From NCBI RefSeq assembly GCF_021401125.1, contig NZ_JACBFQ010000003.1:357780-421779 (forward strand): a stretch of DNA of 64,000 nt. The letters run 5' to 3'. The notes beneath the pieces are model-generated. The model searched no databases. It saw only the letters and a program-made list of their open reading frames with translations, and was not told where the DNA came from. This document shows positions 61,676 to 64,000 of this stretch, in pieces; the first letter of the stretch is position 1, and the number at the start of each line of letters is the position of its first letter. This stretch comes from Xanthobacter sp. NM-59. Lineage in GTDB: Bacteria > Pseudomonadota > Alphaproteobacteria > Rhizobiales > Xanthobacteraceae. A program made the position numbers and the translations under genes.

Positions 61676-63751
61676 ATGGGAGCCGGCGGGGTGCATCTCG
61701 ACACGCTGAATGACAGCCAGCGCCATGCCGCCGCCCATGGCAGCGCGGAGCTGGCCCAAGGCGGCGTGGGCGGTCCCCTGCTGGTGATTGCCGGTGCCGG
61801 ATCGGGCAAGACCAACACCCTGGCCCATCGGGTGGCGCATCTTGTCCTCAACGGCGCCGACCCCGCCCGCATCCTGCTCATGACGTTCTCGCGCCGCGCG
61901 GCGGAGGAACTGACGCGGCGGGTGGAGCGCATCTGCACCAAGGTGCTGGGCCCCAAGGCCGGGCCGGTGGGCGAGGCGCTCACCTTCGCCGGCACCTTCC
62001 ACGCCATGGGTGCGCGGCTGCTGCGCGAATATGCGGGCGAGCTGGGCATCACGCCCGACTTCACCATTCATGACCGGGAAGACTCGGCCGACCTCATGAA
62101 TCTGGTGCGCCACGAGCTGGGTCTCAGCGCCACCAAGACGCGCTTTCCCGCCAAGGGCACCTGCCTTGCCATCTATTCCCGCGCGCTGAACGCCGAGGCG
62201 GACCTCACCACCGTGCTGCGCCAGTCCTTTCCCTGGTGCATTGCCTGGAGCGAGGAGCTGAAGCGCCTGTTCGCGGCCTATGTGGAGGCCAAGCAGCGCC
62301 AGAACGTGCTCGATTACGACGACCTGCTTCTCTATTGGGCCGAGGCCCTGCGCGAGCCGGCTTTGGCCGCCCACATGGGCGCGCGCTTCGACCATGTGAT
62401 GGTGGATGAGTACCAGGACACCAACCGCCTCCAGGCCGCCATTCTGCTGGCGCTGAAGCCGGACGGGCGCGGCCTCACCGTGGTGGGGGACGATGCCCAG
62501 TCCATCTATTCCTTCCGCGCCGCCACCGTACGCAACATCCTGGACTTCCCGCAGGCCTTCTCGCCGCCGGCGCAGATCGTGACGCTGGAGCGCAATTATC
62601 GCTCCACCCAGCCCATTTTGGCCGCCGCCAACAGCGTGATCGGCGAGGCCAAGGAGCGCTTCACCAAGAATCTGTGGTCCGAGCGCGCCTCCGCCCGCCG
62701 CCCGCGCCTCGTGAATGTGCGCGACGAGGCAGACCAGGCCCGCTTCGTGGCCGAGGAAGTGCTGGCCCACCGCGAGGCCGGCACCCTTTTGAAGCAGCAG
62801 GCGGTGCTGTTCCGCGCCTCGCACCACTCCGGCGCGCTGGAAGTGGAGCTGACCCGGCGCAACATTCCCTTCGTGAAGTTCGGCGGGCTGAAGTTCCTGG
62901 ACAGCGCCCATGTGAAAGACCTGCTGGCGGTGCTGCGCTTCGCCCAGAACCCGCGCGACAAGGTGGCCGGTTTCCGCCTTTTGAACCTGCTGCCAGGGGT
63001 GGGCACCGCCTCCGCCACCCGCATCCTCGATGCCATGGCTGAGAGCCCCACGCCGCTCCAGGCGCTGGCGGCCCTGCCCGCCCCGCCGCGCGCGGGGGCG
63101 GACTGGGCGGCCTTCATCATCCTGATGGAGAGCCTCGGTGCCGCCGATGCCCACTGGCCGGCGGAACTTGGACGTGCCCGGCGCTGGTATGAGCCCCATC
63201 TGGAGCGCATCCACGAGGATGCGGACATGCGCCGGGCCGATCTCGTGCAATTGGAGGCCATTGCCGCCTCTTATCCGGGCCGGGCGCGCTTCCTCACCGA
63301 GCTGACACTGGACCCGCCCGACGCCACCTCCGCCGAGGCCGGGCCGCCACTGAAGGACGAGGATTACCTCATCTTGTCCACCATCCATTCCGCTAAGGGG
63401 CAGGAGTGGAAATCCGTGTTCGTGCTCAATGTGGTGGATGGCTGCCTGCCGTCCGATCTCGGGGCCGGTTCGAGCGAGGAGATCGAGGAGGAGCGCCGCC
63501 TGCTCTATGTGGCCATGACCCGGGCGAAGGACGACCTCGACCTTATGGTGCCGCAGCGCTTCTTCGTCCACGGCCAGCATGCCCGGGGGGACCGGCACGT
63601 TTATGCCAGCCGCACCCGCTTCATCCCCGACCGCATGCTGAACCTGTTCGAGGCCCATTCCTGGCCCCCGCCCCAGGCCGTGGCCGGAGCCGCGCCGCTG
63701 GCCCCCGCCATGGTGGACGTGCGCGCCCGCCTGCGCGGCATGTGGGGATAG
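61676..63751 (+). CDS. UvrD/Rep-family superfamily 1 DNA helicase
   Basis: A 691-residue 3'-5' helicase. Motif I is LVIAGAGSGKTNTL near residue 37-50, then LLMTFSRRAAEEL (Ia), VMVDEYQDTNRLQ (II), VGDDAQSIYSFR (III), ERNYRSTQPIL (IV), STIHSAKGQEW (V) and RLLYVAMTRAKDDL (VI). All motifs are intact. It is shorter at the C-terminus than UvrD of E. coli and does not match the AddA or RecB nuclease fusions. A DNA-repair role is suggested by the SOS box in front. Confidence 0.92.
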   Translation: MGAGGVHLDTLNDSQRHAAAHGSAELAQGGVGGPLLVIAGAGSGKTNTLAHRVAHLVLNGADPARILLMTFSRRAAEELTRRVERICTKVLGPKAGPVGEALTFAGTFHAMGARLLREYAGELGITPDFTIHDREDSADLMNLVRHELGLSATKTRFPAKGTCLAIYSRALNAEADLTTVLRQSFPWCIAWSEELKRLFAAYVEAKQRQNVLDYDDLLLYWAEALREPALAAHMGARFDHVMVDEYQDTNRLQAAILLALKPDGRGLTVVGDDAQSIYSFRAATVRNILDFPQAFSPPAQIVTLERNYRSTQPILAAANSVIGEAKERFTKNLWSERASARRPRLVNVRDEADQARFVAEEVLAHREAGTLLKQQAVLFRASHHSGALEVELTRRNIPFVKFGGLKFLDSAHVKDLLAVLRFAQNPRDKVAGFRLLNLLPGVGTASATRILDAMAESPTPLQALAALPAPPRAGADWAAFIILMESLGAADAHWPAELGRARRWYEPHLERIHEDADMRRADLVQLEAIAASYPGRARFLTELTLDPPDATSAEAGPPLKDEDYLILSTIHSAKGQEWKSVFVLNVVDGCLPSDLGAGSSEEIEEERRLLYVAMTRAKDDLDLMVPQRFFVHGQHARGDRHVYASRTRFIPDRMLNLFEAHSWPPPQAVAGAAPLAPAMVDVRARLRGMWG

Positions 63752-63957
63752 CTGGCTGCGAAGGCAGGTCCCCGGTCGCGTGAGGAATGCGCCTTAATGC
63801 AATGAGTTCGAGGGTTTGCCAGCTTCCGTAAAGCCAGCGAATGCTCTGGGAGCAAGCGACATTCAGCGCACGCAACACGGCCTAGCACTACTTTGGCAGA
63901 TTAACGGATTGATAACGTTGAGGTGTTGAGGTTTGCGCCCGGATGGGAGCGCAGGCC

Positions 63958-64000
63958 ATGGCGAACTGGGATGAGGCGCTGGGGGAGTTCCTGAAGCCGT
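63958..64000 (+). CDS. Start of a gene cut by the window edge
   Basis: An ATG at 63958 follows GGGAG (63945-63949) with an 8-base spacer and opens a frame reading MANWDEALGEFLKP to the last base. An ATG 15 bases earlier is in the same frame. Fourteen residues are too few to name a family. Confidence 0.5.
   Translation, partial: MANWDEALGEFLKP

Overview
This window is GC-rich throughout, codes on both strands at high density, and carries gene families typical of Hyphomicrobiales (Rhizobiales). The best guess is a Xanthobacteraceae-like alphaproteobacterium near Xanthobacter, Azorhizobium or Starkeya. Supporting points are a formaldehyde-activating enzyme homologue (a methylotroph marker), an ETF-ubiquinone oxidoreductase, an EPS locus with carbamoyl- and methyltransferases, a perfect alphaproteobacterial-type LexA box, and a dispersed palindromic repeat (GAGCG-TTTTCGAGCGAAGTGG... 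type) of the kind I associate with this order. The genus is inference. No rRNA, tRNA, CRISPR array, transposase or phage gene was seen.

Layout. (1) 1-9.0 kb, plus strand: the end of an extracellular or capsular polysaccharide locus. It holds a chain-length co-polymerase with a decayed kinase domain, a Wza-type export lipoprotein, a WecG/TagA glycosyltransferase, a Wzy-like polymerase, a NodU-type carbamoyltransferase and an FkbM methyltransferase. (2) 9.3-26.6 kb: housekeeping genes for ETF-QO, uracil-DNA glycosylase, a CYTH protein, pyruvate kinase, CydDC, NAD synthetase, an S49 peptidase, a TrmN6-like methyltransferase coupled to a DUF2007 protein, octaprenyl diphosphate synthase, a YnfA-like protein and IspE. 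Two roughly 1-kb gene-free tracts (24.7-25.8 and 28.6-29.6 kb) and the sppA upstream region carry GC-rich tandem repeats. The best is an indel-free 18-unit array of a 19-bp repeat. (3) 26.9-44.6 kb: a TPR protein, a DUF2339 giant membrane protein, regulators, an MFS carrier, a Spy-like chaperone, a phosphoesterase, a glycosidase, Fae, a MarR regulator, an SDR, pyrophosphatase, a GNAT protein and MsrA. (4) 44.0-47.6 kb: a TetR-controlled EmrAB-type efflux pair whose operator sits between the -35 and -10 boxes.

(5) 47.6-57.9 kb is the most interesting part. One minus-strand run encodes DUF971 protein, an AprA-like flavoprotein, an AprB-like two-cluster ferredoxin, a HEAT-repeat protein and a GntR regulator. 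After a gap come a TauA/SsuA-like binding protein with a NosL-like C-terminal domain, its permease, its ATPase and a Crp/Fnr regulator. FdxA and ferredoxin-NADP reductase diverge from the DUF971 gene. I read this as a dedicated uptake plus redox system for an unknown, probably sulfur-containing, organic or inorganic substrate. It resembles APS reductase in architecture but lacks residues I expect in true AprA. (6) 58.4-64 kb: an FMN split-barrel protein divergent from a MocR/PdxR regulator, a small membrane protein, and a UvrD-like helicase directly behind a perfect GTTC-N7-GTTC SOS box.
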